Origin: Scylla paramamosain
Lineage: Eukaryota; Arthropoda; Malacostraca; Decapoda; Portunidae
Assembly: GCF_035594125.1 (NCBI RefSeq)
Contig: NC_087155.1
Location: 5,040,192-5,104,191, forward strand
Reading direction: 5' to 3'
Length of the DNA stretch: 64,000 nt
Positions within the stretch are counted from its first letter, which is position 1. Every line of letters starts with the position of its first letter. Shown here piece by piece: positions 27,311-40,100 of this stretch. Both the position numbers and the translations under genes were made by a program. The notes below the pieces were generated by a model, which was given only the letters and a program-made list of their open reading frames with translations, was not told the DNA's origin and made no database searches.

Positions 27311-28223
27311 ATGGTGATGAGTGTGTGTGGTTCATGCAAGGAGAGTGTGGTGAACAGGCAAAGGGCTGTGGCATGCGAGAGATGCATGGCCTGGTTCCAC
27401 GTAGCCTGTGTGGGCATGAGGGAGGCCAACATGAAGGTGCTGGGGGTTCGAGCTTCTGGTGTTCCTATGCAGGGAATGCCTGAGCAAGAGCCTCAATGAG
27501 TGGAGGAGCCAAGATGAGGAAAAAGAAGACAGAAGAGTGGAGCAGAGCACCCAGACAGAAAATCTGATGAAGAAGGGAAAAGCACAGACGACGAGGACTG
27601 AAGAGAGAAAAGACCAGAAAAAAGTGGTGGAAGTGGCAAGAATACAGAGACGCCCAAGGAAGAAGAGAATGGTGATCAAGAAAGCCCCAGTACATGTCAC
27701 TAGAGACAGCATGGCAAGGAAGACTCCCGACTTTGTGAGAAGGGAAATTGAGTGCACCAGTATGGGAGGTGCTAAGATTCAAGACATCAAGAGGAAAGTC
27801 AAGGAAAAAGTGCAAGAAATGGAAGAAAGAAGCCTGCTAGTGATTCAAGGAGGAGGCAACAACTTAGTAGAGACAGGTGCTGAAGAAACAGTTAAGGAAG
27901 TGATAGAAGCAGTGAAGGCAGCAGAAGAAAAGATGTGTGTGGCTTTGGTGGGGGTCCTGCGGCACCCACAGGAACAAGTGCAGTATGAGAAGGTCAGAAG
28001 AGAAATGAACCGCAAGATATGCATGGAATTCATAAAGGTCAAGATGGAATGGATGGCAGAGAAGGACAATGTGAGCTTCCTAGACATGAATGGGATCCTT
28101 GACCAGGACGAATTCTATGGGAGAGATGGGGTTCACCTCAACCACAACGGGAATGAGAAGCTAGGATGTCAACTGGCCGAGTGGATGAGGGCGAGGCAGG
28201 TGCGTTGTGTGGATGAGGCATGA
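27311..28223 (+). pseudogene. ORF1: PHD finger plus SGNH hydrolase-like protein
   Basis: The first frame (27311-27499) reads CGSCKESV, CERCMAWFHVAC. After a small frameshift near 27455 the second frame (27459-28223, 254 codons) gives the last pair, FLCRECL, completing a C4HC3-like PHD finger. A basic, charged linker follows. An SGNH-like domain comes next: RDSMARKTPDF (block I, normally GDS), a GGAKIQDI block, VIQGGGNNLVE (block III) and GRDGVHLNHNGNEKLG (block V, D-x-x-H). The catalytic Ser and His are present, but the GDS glycine is Arg and the block III aspartate is Asn. Confidence 0.8.
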
Positions 28224-28286
28224 TGAGGAGGACCCGCTGATGTCAGTGAACATGGAAGAGAAGAGACTAACTAGGCGAGTAAATGT

Positions 28287-31200
28287 GTGAAGATTGGCTG
28301 TATGAATGTGAGAGGATGGGGTGTGGGCAAGTTTGAGGATGTATGCAAGGAGCTCAGTGAGTGGAGGTTCGACTTAGTCGGGCTCACTGAGACTCACTTG
28401 GGAGATGATGTACGAATGGAGGGATGTGAGTATGTTATGATTGGAAAGGGTCGTAAGACACAGGAAACACTGGGAGGAGGCGTAGTCTTACTCTACAAGA
28501 AAGAAAGGGGACTGAAAGTAGAGGAGATTGATGTGGGGGAGTGTACAAGTAATGAGAATGTGCTTGCAGTCAGAGTGGAATGCATGGATGGTTGTGGCAG
28601 ACCAGAGAAGGTGGTACTGGTGGTGGCATACATGATTGTCATGGATAAAAGAGCAAATAAGGAGAATAGGAGGAAGTATGACATTTAAGAAAGTTGTGAG
28701 AGAGCATGGAGAGGAGAGAGTGCTAGTTATGGGTGACATGAATGCACATGTGGGAATACTGGGGGAACAGGTGAACAGGAATGGTGAAATGTTTGGGGAG
28801 TTTGTTGATGAACTAGAGCTGGAAAATCTGAATGTTACTTTGGAGTGCAAGAAAGCAGGAATCGGCAATTGACTACATGTTGGTGAATGGAAGAATTTGT
28901 GAAATTGTGTCGCATATGTGGATAGATAGGGATGGTCTGATTGATATTGTGTCTGATCACAAAATGCTGGTTGTGGAGTGCTTGATGCAGGGTGGGAATG
29001 AAGTGAAAGTGGCAAGTAAAAAAAAGAAGTGGAGACTGAGAGATGTAGGGTGGGAGAACTTTCAGGTTGACCTGAGTGAGAGAAGCTGGGATAACGAAAG
29101 TGTGCATGATGTGGAGCATCTGAATGAGAAACTGGTTGAGGATTTGAGGGGTGCTACTGAGAACCAGATAGGGTTTGTGAGAATAGGTAAAAGAAAGAAT
29201 GTATGTAAACCATGGTGGAATGATGAAATCAGAGCTTCTAGGAAGGAGCAAATGGGAATGAGTAGACAGTGTAGATAGCTGAGGAAAAAGAGGCATGAAA
29301 GCGATGAGGCAGAGAATGAGTATCAGAATGCATGGGCAGTGTATGTGAAGCAGCAGCCGTTGACAAGAAGAATGATAATGAATGCTACAGTGAAGAGTGA
29401 AAGGAGTGTGATTCAATCTTTAAGGGAGAAAGGTATGGAAGGTGGCTGTGAATGGTACAAGTTCATGAGAGGTGAGAATATGTCAGGCAGTGTTGGTGTG
29501 GAGAGTCTGAAAGTGGATGGCATAGTTATAACAGAGAAGGAGGAAATCAGGAAGGGAATCAAAGGGTTCTGGGAAGAATTAGGTGGAATAGGTGAGATGT
29601 TTAGTGTGAGAGAAGGATGTGTGACACTGGAAAGGAAGAATACAGATGAACTGGATGAAAGAATCACCAGGGAGGAAGTGGAGAGGTGTGTGAGAAGGCA
29701 GAAGAATGGCAAGGCAGCAGGTCCAGATGATATACCCCATGAGTTCTACAAGAATGGTGGGGAGGTAGTGATTGACAGAATGACTGAATTATTCAACCGA
29801 GTGTGGGATGAAGAGAGAGTGCCAAGAAAGTGGAATGAGCCGAGTGTGTCTGTTGCATAAGGGAGGATTTAAGAGTAAGAACGAGTTGAAGAACTACAGG
29901 CCAATTGTATTAGTGAATACAATAGGTAAAGTTTTCAGTACAGTGTTGAATGAGAGACTGTGTAAATAGATTGAGAGAGCTGGAGTGCTGGGTGAAGAAC
30001 AGAATAGATTTTGTGTGGATAGAAGAGCTAAGGACAAAATGTTTGTGGTGAATGAAATGATTGAGAAGAAAAAGAAGGATGGGGGTAAATTGTACCTAGG
30101 TTTTCTGGATATAGAGAAAGCTTATGATAGAGTGAATAGAAAAATGCTAGGTAGAGTCTTAGAAAAGATTGGATTGAGTGCAAAGTATGTATGTGCAAAG
30201 TAACATAGTGCAAAGTATGTATGTGGACACAAGAGCTAGAGCTAGACAGACTAGGAGACATAGAAACAGACTGGGTGAAGAGTGAGAGAGGAGTTAGGCA
30301 AGACTGTATATTGTCACCAACCCTTTTTAGCCTGTATACAGAGAAGCTAGCAGCCAGGATGAGAAGAATGAATGTAGGGGCAAGTGTGGGGAATGATAAA
30401 GTACGTGTGCTTCTTTATGCAGATGACGTAGTTGTTATGAGTGAATTGGCAGATGAGCTTCAAAGTTTGTTGGATGTTGTGGATGGCTATGGAAAAGACT
30501 TTGGAGTAAGGTTTAGCAGTGAGAAAAGCAAAGTAATGATTGTGAATAGGTCAGAGGATGAAAGTAATGTGGTATGGAGACTTGGAGAGAGTGAGTTGAA
30601 ACAGGTGCAAGAATACAAGTACTTAGGGATGTGGATAAGTCCTAGTGGGTGTGCAAAGGCAAAGAATGAAAAGACAAGTATGGTAAACCAGTGGATAGGT
30701 TGGTTGGGAAGTGCAGCAAGAATGAGAGCGAGTAAGTGTGATGTGTTGAGAGAAGTGTGGAAGAGTGTGGCTGTACCAAGTATAATGTATAGTATGGATG
30801 TGATTGCATGGAATGAAAGTGAAATTGATAAGTTAGAAGTAGGCCAGAATAGAGTAGTAAGGATGGCACTGAGTGCATCGAGGTATACATCAGTTGAAGC
30901 CTTGAGAGGTGATATGGGATGGAGCACCTTTAGGGAAAGACTCACAAAAGCCACACTTAGGTACAAGATTAGGCTTGAGAGAATGGATGATGCAAGAATA
31001 GCAAGGAAGGTGTACCTGTGGAATGAAAGTGGAAGCAAATGGAGGAAGAGGTGCATCATAATGACAGACAGGAATGTATTACAAGTTATGTAGGTGATAA
31101 GGATGGCTGGGAGGAATCAAAATGAGCATAATGAGTGGTAACAAGAGGAGGCAGAGTGGGAGCTGAATAGGATGTGAGAAAATGGAAGAATGAGATAGAA

Positions 31201-31650
31201 AAAGAAGTGAAATGTGTGGGACTGAATGAATGGAAGAATGAGATGGAAAGAAAGAGGACCCTAGAATGGTACAAGGAGAAAGGGGCCCCAAGGTATGAAA
31301 GATGGTATGATGGAAGCCTGGGCAGTGATCTCTTCCAAATGAGGGCACAGTGTATGGATGTGAACACAAGGAGTTACAGATGGTCTGAGTGTGCCAGATG
31401 TGTGACATGGGAGAGGATGAGACGGTGGAACATGGTACTGGAATGTGTGAAGTATACCAGAGACAGGAATGAGATGATGCAAGTGATACTGACTGAGTTA
31501 GGGCATGATAGGAATGAAAGAGTGGAGAAGACAAGAAAGGAGTGGATGGTGTTGTTGCTGGGACTGTGTAGAGATATGAATGAAAGGATGATTGAGGCGG
31601 TGAAAGAGTTTCTGGAGAGAATGTGGTGTGCCAGATGTAAGAACAATTAG
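28287..31650 (+). pseudogene. ORF2: APE endonuclease-reverse transcriptase, frame-broken
   Basis: The endonuclease starts MKIGCMNVRGWGVGKF with TETHLGDD near 28400. It continues in other frames through GDMNAHVG, AIDYMLVNGR and SDHKMLV (28636-29278). RT pieces include AAGPDDIPHEFYKNG (29339-29860), LGFLDIEKAYDRVN (29985-30203) and RGVRQDCILSPTLFS with LLYADDVVVMSE (30221-31093). The C-terminal frame to 31650 retains the EVLERMWCARC-like end of the family. At least six frameshifts or stops were counted against copies A and B. Confidence 0.85.
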
Positions 31651-31934
31651 TGTAGAGGATGTTGTTTGTTTCTCTTTTTTTCCTTCTACAGGAGTTGCCG
31701 ATCCAAGGGCCTGGCTTAGCAGTGATCCTGAGCCACCTGTACTATCAAGATCAGAGCCAGCCAGCTAAGGAGCAGTGAGAGTGGAAGAGGAAGGCTGAGA
31801 CAGGAAGGTGGAGGATCCTTAGCTCCCCCCCCCCTGAAGTGAAGGAGCAGCCCAAAGAAGCCCAGAATGACAGTTAGTGTGAGAAGAGTTGGAGGAAGGA
31901 GGAAGCAGGGGTGGGTGAAGGAGAGCTGCACTTT

Positions 31935-32165
31935 GAGGAGAGGCGTGTGGCCAGTAGGTAGGCTGTGGGCTGTGCCGACAGGATGTGGGCTGTGCTGGCA
32001 GGCTGTGAGGAGAGGTGTGTGGTCAGTAGGCAGGTTGTGGGCTGTGCCTGCAGGCTGTGAGGAAAATCATGTGGCCAGTAGGCAGGGTGTGGGCTGTTCC
32101 TGCAGGCTGTGAGGAGAGGCATGTGGCCAGTAGGCAGGCTGTGGGCTGTGCTGGTAGGCTGCTGC
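31935..32165. repeat. ~52-bp minisatellite
   Basis: About four degenerate copies of a unit built from gaggagaggygtgtggccag, taggcaggctgtgggctgtg and cctgcaggctgt. The first copy carries an extra ~25 bp partial duplication of the ctgtgggctgtg part. Confidence 0.88.
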
Positions 32166-32426
32166 AGGAGATGCTCCACACAAATGGCCAGCTTATCTTA
32201 CACATCCCTGTCACATGGAGAGACAGGAGAAGTGAGTGTGCAATACACTGTTGTAGTGAATGAGCAGGTACAACAACAGTGATGTAGGAGGTGCTAAAAT
32301 ATGAAGGAATAGGTGTTTGAGGTCACTTCTTGATGCCATTACCCTTAGGAACACTGCCAAATGTACACCAATGATGAACAATTCACTCTGCCTCAAGTAC
32401 TCTACACAAATGAAAGGAATTAGGCC

Positions 32427-32428
32427 AG

Positions 32429-32515
<87 letters not shown>
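32427..32515. repeat. (GA)n microsatellite
   Basis: About 42 GA units, directly visible. Confidence 0.97.
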
Positions 32516-32516
<1 letters not shown>

Positions 32517-32809
32517 AAGTGAGTGGCAGTGTGACAACAAACAAAACACAAGGCACCAGACAAACAAGTCTGCATATGTAGAGAAGATGAAGGCAGGAAA
32601 AGCCACACTGAAAGGATTATTGCCTAATTGGGGAACACTGAGACATGCAAATGAATGAGACTTTGGTTCACTTCAGTTAGGTTGTCTCCTCCTCGCAGGC
32701 CACCACCACCACTCCTGGCTTGCCGAGGGAGAGAGAGTGGAGGCTGACGTGTGGCTTTACTATGCAAGACTGTGTACACTCCTTATCTTGCCTTTCTCAC
32801 CACTAAACC

Positions 32810-33265
32810 AGGTTAAATAACTGAGATACACTTTACCTAACCTAACTTAACCTAACCTGAACACTAAACCAGGTTCAATAATTGAGATACACTTAACTGA
32901 ACCTAATTTAACCTAACCTGATTATTAAAGTAAGTTGAATAATTGAGATACACTTAATCTAAGCTACTTTACTAATCTTATCACCATGGCAGGCTAAATA
33001 ATTGAAATACGCTTAATCTAACCTAACTTAATCTAAAGTAGGGTAGGTTAAATTATTGAGATACACTTAATCTAGCCTAATTTTATGTAATGTTATTACT
33101 AGAGCAGGTTAAATAATTAAGATAGCACCTAACCCAGCTTAACTTGACTAACTTGACCACTAATACAGGTTAAATAATTGAAATAACACTTAACCTAACC
33201 TAATTTTACCTAATATTATCATTATGCCAAGTTAGATAACTGAGATACACTTAACCTAACAGCAA
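32810..33265. repeat. Degenerate ~60-bp satellite with CCTAA motifs
   Basis: Seven to eight diverged copies of a unit made of caggttaaataattgagata, cacttaatctaacctaactt and a variable spacer of the type taacctgaacactaaa. Each unit includes cctaacctaa-like words matching the complement of the arthropod telomere repeat TTAGG. Divergence among units suggests an old array. Confidence 0.85.
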
Positions 33266-33598
33266 CCCTCTTTGTTGGCAAGAGGTGTTGAGAGAATGAG
33301 TTGTGTGACACGTCATTGCCATTGCAGGCTGAGACAGGTGACGCCAGTACCAGTGATGGCTGCGGCTGTGACAACAGACGCAAGATGCACTCGTGATGCC
33401 AACGAGTCAGTTTGTCCCACACCTCTTTTCATGCTTGTTGGGAGCCCTTCAGTAAAATGGAGAGAAGGAAGAAGTGGACTGGATATATTTTGCTGCTCCT
33501 AGCCATGTAATGCTTGGAGGTGAATGTACAACAAGCACACATGTCACACAGGGTTTAGTGGTGAAAACATGTCACAAATAACACTGAAATGTTAAAAG
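33266..33598. other. Unassigned sequence between tandem arrays
   Basis: Mixed-composition sequence with short open frames but no recognised domain or RNA feature. Confidence 0.4.
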
Positions 33599-33890
33599 CC
33601 TTGTCATGTCCCCTGCACCACTTGAACACCTCCACCAAACCCCCTCTTAGTCACCCTTGTCATGTCCCCTGTACCACTTGATCACCTCCATCAGACCCCC
33701 TTGTAGTCACCCTTGTCATGTCCCCTGTATCACTTGAATATCTCCACCAGACCCCCTCTTAGTCACCCTTGTCATGTCCCCTGTACCATTTGAACACCTC
33801 CACCAGACCCCTCTTAGTCACCCTTGTCATGTCCCCTGTACCACTTGAACACCTCCACCAGACTCCCTCTTAGTCATTCTTAATATATAT
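33599..33890. repeat. 56-bp minisatellite, five copies
   Basis: Five near-identical head-to-tail copies containing ccttgtcatgtcccctgtac, cacttgaacacctccaccag and accccctcttagtcac. Confidence 0.95.
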
Positions 33891-33934
33891 ATGTAGAGTA
33901 CTAGAAAACATGTCCTGTCAGTTCTGCCGCAGCT

Positions 33935-33936
<2 letters not shown>

Positions 33937-33987
<51 letters not shown>

Positions 33988-34386
33988 ATGCTAAGATTAA
34001 ATTAAAGCTTGAATAGTTTTACTACTACTACTACTACTACTATTATTGCAGGAAAGAGCATCCCACAGATGAATGAGGGCATTTCTGGCCCAGACAACTC
34101 CAGGATAGTCACAGATAGTCAGGATAACTGACTACTGGACCTGACTACTGACTCCAAGCTGCACATCCTCTGAGGGCATCCCCAGCAGCCACACACCACC
34201 CCAGCAGTAGCAGTAGGAGAGGACATCCATCTCCTTCTCCTCCTCCTCCTTCTCCAGCAGCTGGCCAGGGTGCATGGGCAGGTTGAGCAAGGTGAGGAGT
34301 GGTGGTGGTGGTGGTGGTGGTGGATAAGGATAAGGGTGATGGGTATTGTTGTTGTTGCTGTTGTTATTGTTGTTGTTGTTGTTGTT
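33937..34386. repeat. Cluster of short microsatellites
   Basis: (GT)n at 33937-33983, (ACT)n near 34020-34042, (GGT)n at 34300-34322 and (TTG)n at about 34346-34386, separated by unassigned sequence. Confidence 0.9.
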
Positions 34387-35529
34387 TTAATGGAGAGGTT
34401 TAGTGCAGTGTTTGTGTGTTTATTTAAAGGTGATATTGAACCAGTTTTGTTGTGATTGAGTTTATTGGTGAGTGTAGTTTTGGTGTAGGTGTTGTTACCA
34501 GGTATACAGATATCAGGTTATGTGGCAGCAGTGATGGTTTGTGCCACATAATTGTGTCCCTGCTGTGTGAGGCAGCGTGTTGGCCGCAGGTCTGCAAGGC
34601 ACTGCAAACATTTCATCGCCACCACATTCACTTTACTGAAGTCCCCTCAATAATAACCAAACTTTTTACACAGTCTTCCTCTGTTGCCATCCACGACGAC
34701 AACACCCCAGAGACGAGTCATGTCTCCTGTTTGTGTAAGCGTTGTGTGTGTGTGTGTGTCAGTGGTGTTTGACTCCTGTCTCACCAAATACAAGGTACTA
34801 TGTAGTGTTTTCACTCCGGGAAGAACCTTTGGGCCTCGGCTGAGCAGGGAAGTCCCCCCTCACCTGCGCTGCTAGGTCTGTGCAGCGCCACACTTGGTCT
34901 GACACCTTGCTGGGAAGGATAGGCCACCCTCCTACCTCCTCCTCCTCTCTGTCTCTGTCTCTCTCTGTGTCTCTGTGTCTCAGTATTGTATGACAGTGTG
35001 TGAATAATGTTACTGTAATGGTTCTTTGGTGGTGACTGTTTGTAGGAGTGGTAATTTGGGGCACAGCAGATTGGTGGTACTGTGGTCTGACTCACATGAT
35101 TGGCTCTGGCTGTTGGAGGTGTTGCTGTGGAGGGTGCTGTGATTGCTGGCACTGTGGTCTGACTTGTGATAGGCTGTGGCTGTTGGAGGTGTTGCTGTGG
35201 AGGCAGTGATTGGTGGCACTGTGGTCTGACTCATGTGATCAGCTGTGGCTGTTGGGGGTGTTGCTGTGGAGGAGGCAGTGGCAGGACCTATGTTGGCAGG
35301 GAAGTCCCCCTCACCTGCGCTGCTGTGTCTGTGCAGGGCCACTTGTTGGGGTGTCACTCTGCACCACCTCCAGACACTGCCTAATTTCACCATTTATGAC
35401 ATTTTATGTCATTTTGTTCTAAACTTTGACTCATTCCAAAAGTGTTTTGCAACATTTTGTTTACATAACCAACTAAGTTATTTTGTGGATTCTTCACCAT
35501 TCCTTTACACTACAAAAATTACTTCATAG
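34387..35529. other. Unassigned region with ~70-bp partial repeats
   Basis: No gene was recognised. Between 35080 and 35290 a word set (gcactgtggtctgactc, ctgtggctgttggaggtgtt, gctgtggagg) recurs about three times at roughly 60-75-bp spacing. The phrase gggaagtccccctcacctgc occurs twice (near 34848 and 35300). This looks like decayed tandem duplication. Confidence 0.6.
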
Positions 35530-35709
35530 GATTACTATTATTATTATTATTATTATTTCCATGTTTTTTTTTCTCCTAATTGCTATTTTGTCCCATGACA
35601 AATAATAGTAATGTTCAGTATGGGAGTAAAAATTATAGTACAGATCCTGGATTGTATAGTAGTAGTAGTGTAGTAGTAGTAGTAGTAGTAGTAGTAGTTC
35701 CAGCAGCAA

Positions 35710-35742
<33 letters not shown>

Positions 35743-35790
35743 GCTGCTGCTGCTACTGCTGCTGCTGCCACCACCACTGCTGCTGCCGCT
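35530..35790. repeat. Trinucleotide repeats forming an inverted (TAG)n/(CTA)n pair
   Basis: (ATT)n at 35531-35559. (TAG)n at about 35656-35698 is followed after a short gap (ttccagcagcaaa) by (CTA)n at 35710-35741 and then (CTG)n. The TAG and CTA runs are reverse complements and could pair as a long hairpin. Confidence 0.9.
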
Positions 35791-36448
35791 TGCTAACCAG
35801 CCCTTTATACTTGTGTACATTTGAGGTGCAAATAAACAAACACCTGTAACTGTGCACTGCCTTTATTCATCACTCACACACAACAACAACAACACAATCA
35901 ACATGTCATTTAATAACAGACAACAACAACAAAAGAAACTTTGTCACCATTCCTTGTAGACTGTAAAGGAAAAACAAGGAAAACAAAGATGATGCTAATA
36001 GTGCTCTTCTTTCCCCAGGAGAGGTTGACCAGCCTGCCCCTCCCTCCTGCCGGCCAGCCGCAGAATGAGTAGCTACTGCAGCCAGATTGCCGAGGCACAA
36101 GTCTGAGCACACACCTGAGATGTGAATGTCATGGGACGTGTCCTGCAAGAGAGAGTAGCACTGTGGCAGGACCCCAGAGTCTGCTGCTGTGCTAGGAGGA
36201 GGAGAGGAACAGCAGCAGTAGTAGTAGTAGTAATAGCAACAGCAGCAGAAGTATTCAGCATTGGTGGGGATCTGCTGGTGGTGGTGCAGTTATTCACTCC
36301 TCCACAGCTGCTGCCTTCCCTCACCTGCAATGAAGAGCACTGAACAATACCTCTCCTGTGATGAACAACACTGAGTAACACCTCTCCCCTGCATCAACAA
36401 CACTTGACAACACGTGCTTCACTTCACACTGATGCCAGCCTCCCACCC
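35791..36448. other. Unassigned region
   Basis: No recognisable gene. It contains short (CAA)n and (CAG/TAG)n tracts. Confidence 0.4.
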
Positions 36449-37120
<672 letters not shown>

Positions 37121-37864
37121 TAGATGCACGACTCAAAGATATGGAAGCTTCTACACAAAGTACAGGACACAGGTTGATGATGAGTATGATGAGTCAAGTA
37201 TTAGGAGTAAAAATGCTCCACTTTGAACTGACCTACAAGGAGTAAGCTTGTAAAGGGGAAGACATTTGCCAATGCAATAAATGCACAAGGAAAAATTAAT
37301 CTCCTAAATAAACTAAACAATTATATATATGCCAACACAAAACAAATAACAAATGAAGGCTAAGAAACAAAACAAATTAATCTGAACACTAATAAACAAA
37401 CCAACATAGTATATTTAAACATTATGATCAAAGATAGTGAAGCTTAGACACACACTGACAGTGTTGCTGTTGCTGCTGTGTGCTGTCCTCCTGCAGCACT
37501 CTGGTTAGCTCCTGTGCTTACCAGCTTCATAGCACCACCCTCTGCCCAAAAAAAATAAATAAATGTAGATTATCACTATGTGAGACAATTTTACTTTTAT
37601 CTTGTCCTTGGTCCCAAACTATCACTTTCCATTTACTTCCAAACAATATAAAAAAAAAAGTTATTTTGATGCTAAAACTTTGCTTTTGTGGTTAGAAGAA
37701 TAAATTGACATTTTTGCCTTATTTCATTAGAGAATGTGTCACTACTGGTTTTTGGGTCAGGTAAAGACCTTTGTAAAACCTGATACTTACCTAATTGCTT
37801 TTGAAATGTTGCAAATAAGTTAAAACAATGAAAGAAAAAATATAAAATGCCATCCTTGATACTC
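37121..37864. other. Unassigned A/T-rich region
   Basis: No gene recognised; short A-rich tracts only. Confidence 0.4.
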
Positions 37865-39596
37865 TCATCTTGATGGTACAGGTGGCTCAGGATCACTTCT
37901 GAGCCAGGCCTCTGGATCGGCAACTCCAGTAGAAGGGGAAAAAAAAGAAACGAACAGCATCCTCTATCTAATTTTTCCTACATCTGGCACGCCACATTCT
38001 CTCCAGAAACTCTTTCACCGCCTGAATCATCCTTTCATTCACCTCTCTACACAGTCCCAACAACAACACCATCCATTCCTTTCCTGTCTTCTCCACTCTT
38101 TCATTCCTATCATGCCCTAACTTAGTCAGTATCACTTGCATCATCTCATTCCTGTCTCTGGCATACTTCACACACTCCAGCACCACATGTTCCACTGTCT
38201 CACCCTCTCCCATGTCACACATCTGGCGCACTTTGCTGTGGGACTCAGACTCAGACCATCCATACACTGTGCCCTCGCTTGGAAGAGAAGATCACTGCCC
38301 AGGCTTCCATCATACCACCTTTCATACCTCGGGGCCCCTTTCTCCTTGTACCATTCCAGGGTCCTCTTTCTTTCCATCTCATTCTTCCATTCATTCAGTC
38401 CCACACATTTCACTTCTTTGTCTATCTCATTCTTCCATTTTCTCACATCCCATTCAGCTCCCACTCTGCCTCCTCTTGTTACCACCCATTCATGCACATT
38501 TTGATTCCTCCCTGCCATTCTTATCGCCCACACAACTTGTAATACATTCCTGTCTGTCATTCTCATGCACCTCTTCCTCCATTTGCTTCCACTTTCATTC
38601 CACAGGTACACCTTCCTTGCTATTCTTGCATCATCCATTCTCTCAAGCCTAATCTTGTAATCTAAGTGTGGCTTTTGTGAGTCTTTCCCTAAAGGTGCTC
38701 CATCCCATATCACCTCTCAAGGCTTCAACTGATGTGTACCTCAGTGCACTCAGTGCCATCCTTGCTACTCTATTTTGGCCCACTTCCAACTTATCAATTT
38801 CACTTTCATTCCATGCAATCACATCCATACTATACATTATACTTGGCACAGCCACACTCTTCCGCACTTCTCTCAACACATCATACTTACTTGCTCTCAT
38901 TCTTGCTGCGCTTCCCAATTGACCTAATCACAGGTTTACCATACTTGTTTTTTCATTCTTTTCCTTTGCACACCCACTAGGACTCATCCACATCCCTAAG
39001 TACTTGTATTCTTGCACCTGTTTCAACTCACTCTCTCCAAGTCTCCATACCACATTACTTTCATCCTCTGACCTATTCACAATCATTACCTTGCTTTTCT
39101 CACTGCTAAACCTTACTCCAAAGTCTTTTCCATAGCCATCCACAACATCCAACAAACTTTGAAGCTCATCTGCCAATTCACTCATAACAACTACATCATC
39201 TGCATAAAGAAGCATACATACTTTATCATTCCCCACACTTACCCCTACATTCATTCTTCTCATCCTGGCTGCTAGCTCCTCTGTATACAGGCTAAAAAGG
39301 GTTGGTGACAATATACAGCCTTGCCTAACTCCTCTCTCACTCTTCACTCAGTCTGTTTCTATGTCTCCTAGTCTGTATCTAGCTCTTGTGTCCACATACA
39401 TACTTTGCACTATGTTAACTATCTTTGCACTCAATCCAATCTTTTCTAAGACTCTACCTAGCATTTCTCTATTCACTCTATCATAAGCTTTCTCTATATC
39501 CAGAAAACCTAGGTACAATTTACCTCCATCCTTCTTTTTTTTCTCAATCATTTCATTCACCACAAACATGCTGTCCTCAGCTCTCCTATCCACAGG
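37865..39596 (-). mobile_element. Copy A of the PHD/SGNH retrotransposon family, 5'-truncated
   Basis: On the minus strand this copy starts inside the RT domain (DRRAEDSMFVVNEMIEKKKK, from 39593). It runs through LGFLDIEKAYDRVN, RGVRQGCILSPTLFS and LLYADDVVVMSE to the C-terminal CDMGEGETVEHVVLECVKY and the 3' UTR (gatcctgagccacctgta complement at 37875). Frame breaks at about 39345, 38925, 38660 and 38170. Its 5' end abuts the 3' tail of copy B. Confidence 0.88.
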
Positions 39597-39737
39597 ATCC
39601 TATCCTATCATGCTCGATCTTGATGATCTTGATCTTGATGGTACAGGTGGCACAGGATCACTCCTGAGCCAGGCCTTTGGATCGGCAACTCCTGTAGAAA
39701 GGGAAAAAAAAAAGAGAAACGAACAGCATCCTCTATC

Positions 39738-40100
39738 CTAATTGTTCATACACCTGGCACGCCACATTCTCTCCAGAAACTCTTTCACCGCCTCAATCAT
39801 CCTTTCATTCGCCTCTCTACACAGTCCCAGCAACAACACCATCCACTCTTTTCCCGTCTTCTCCACTCTTTCATTCCTATCATGCCCTAACTCAGTCAGT
39901 ATCACTTGCATCATCTCATTCCTGTCTCTGGCATACTTCACACACTCCAGCACCACATGTTCCACCGTCTCATCCTCTCCCATGTCACACATCTGGCACA
40001 CCTTGCTGCGGGACTCAGACCACCTGTAACTCCTTGTATTCACATCCATACACTGTGCCCTCGCTCGGAAGAGAAGATCACCGCCCAGGCTTCCATCATA
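39738..40100 (-). pseudogene. C-terminal remainder of copy B ORF2 after one nonsense codon
   Basis: In the same frame as the 894-codon stretch; translation would resume directly after the stop at 40101. It carries VCQMCDMGEDETVEHVVLEC, a C-x2-C...H-x4-C knuckle seen at the end of several non-LTR RT proteins, and ends FLERMWRARCMNN at 39738. Confidence 0.8.

Larger units (their letters stand above)
27186..31760 (+). mobile_element. Non-LTR retrotransposon with PHD-SGNH ORF1 (CR1-superfamily-like)
   Basis: The most complete copy of the family also present at 37865-42785. It has a 5' leader containing gatcaagatctt, an ORF1 with PHD finger and SGNH-like domain (27311-28223), and an ORF2 with APE endonuclease, RT and a C-terminal CxxC...HxxxxC motif (28287-31650). 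The 3' UTR (gagttgccgatccaagggcc...gatcctgagccacctgta) ends in a ctatcaagatcag tail near 31755. PHD and esterase-like domains in ORF1 are known from CR1-clade elements, so that clade is proposed. Multiple frame breaks make it inactive. Confidence 0.85.

Noticed and set aside
27459..28223. Host PHD-finger or lipase gene
   Set aside because: It is directly followed by the endonuclease-RT ORF of the same element and matches the known ORF1 architecture of CR1-type elements.
33599..33890. CRISPR-like direct repeats
   Set aside because: The copies are contiguous 56-bp tandem units without unique spacers, and the genome is eukaryotic.
34452..34772. 106-codon frame as a possible host exon
   Set aside because: No recognisable domain, no supporting splice structure, and it runs into a (GT)n tract.
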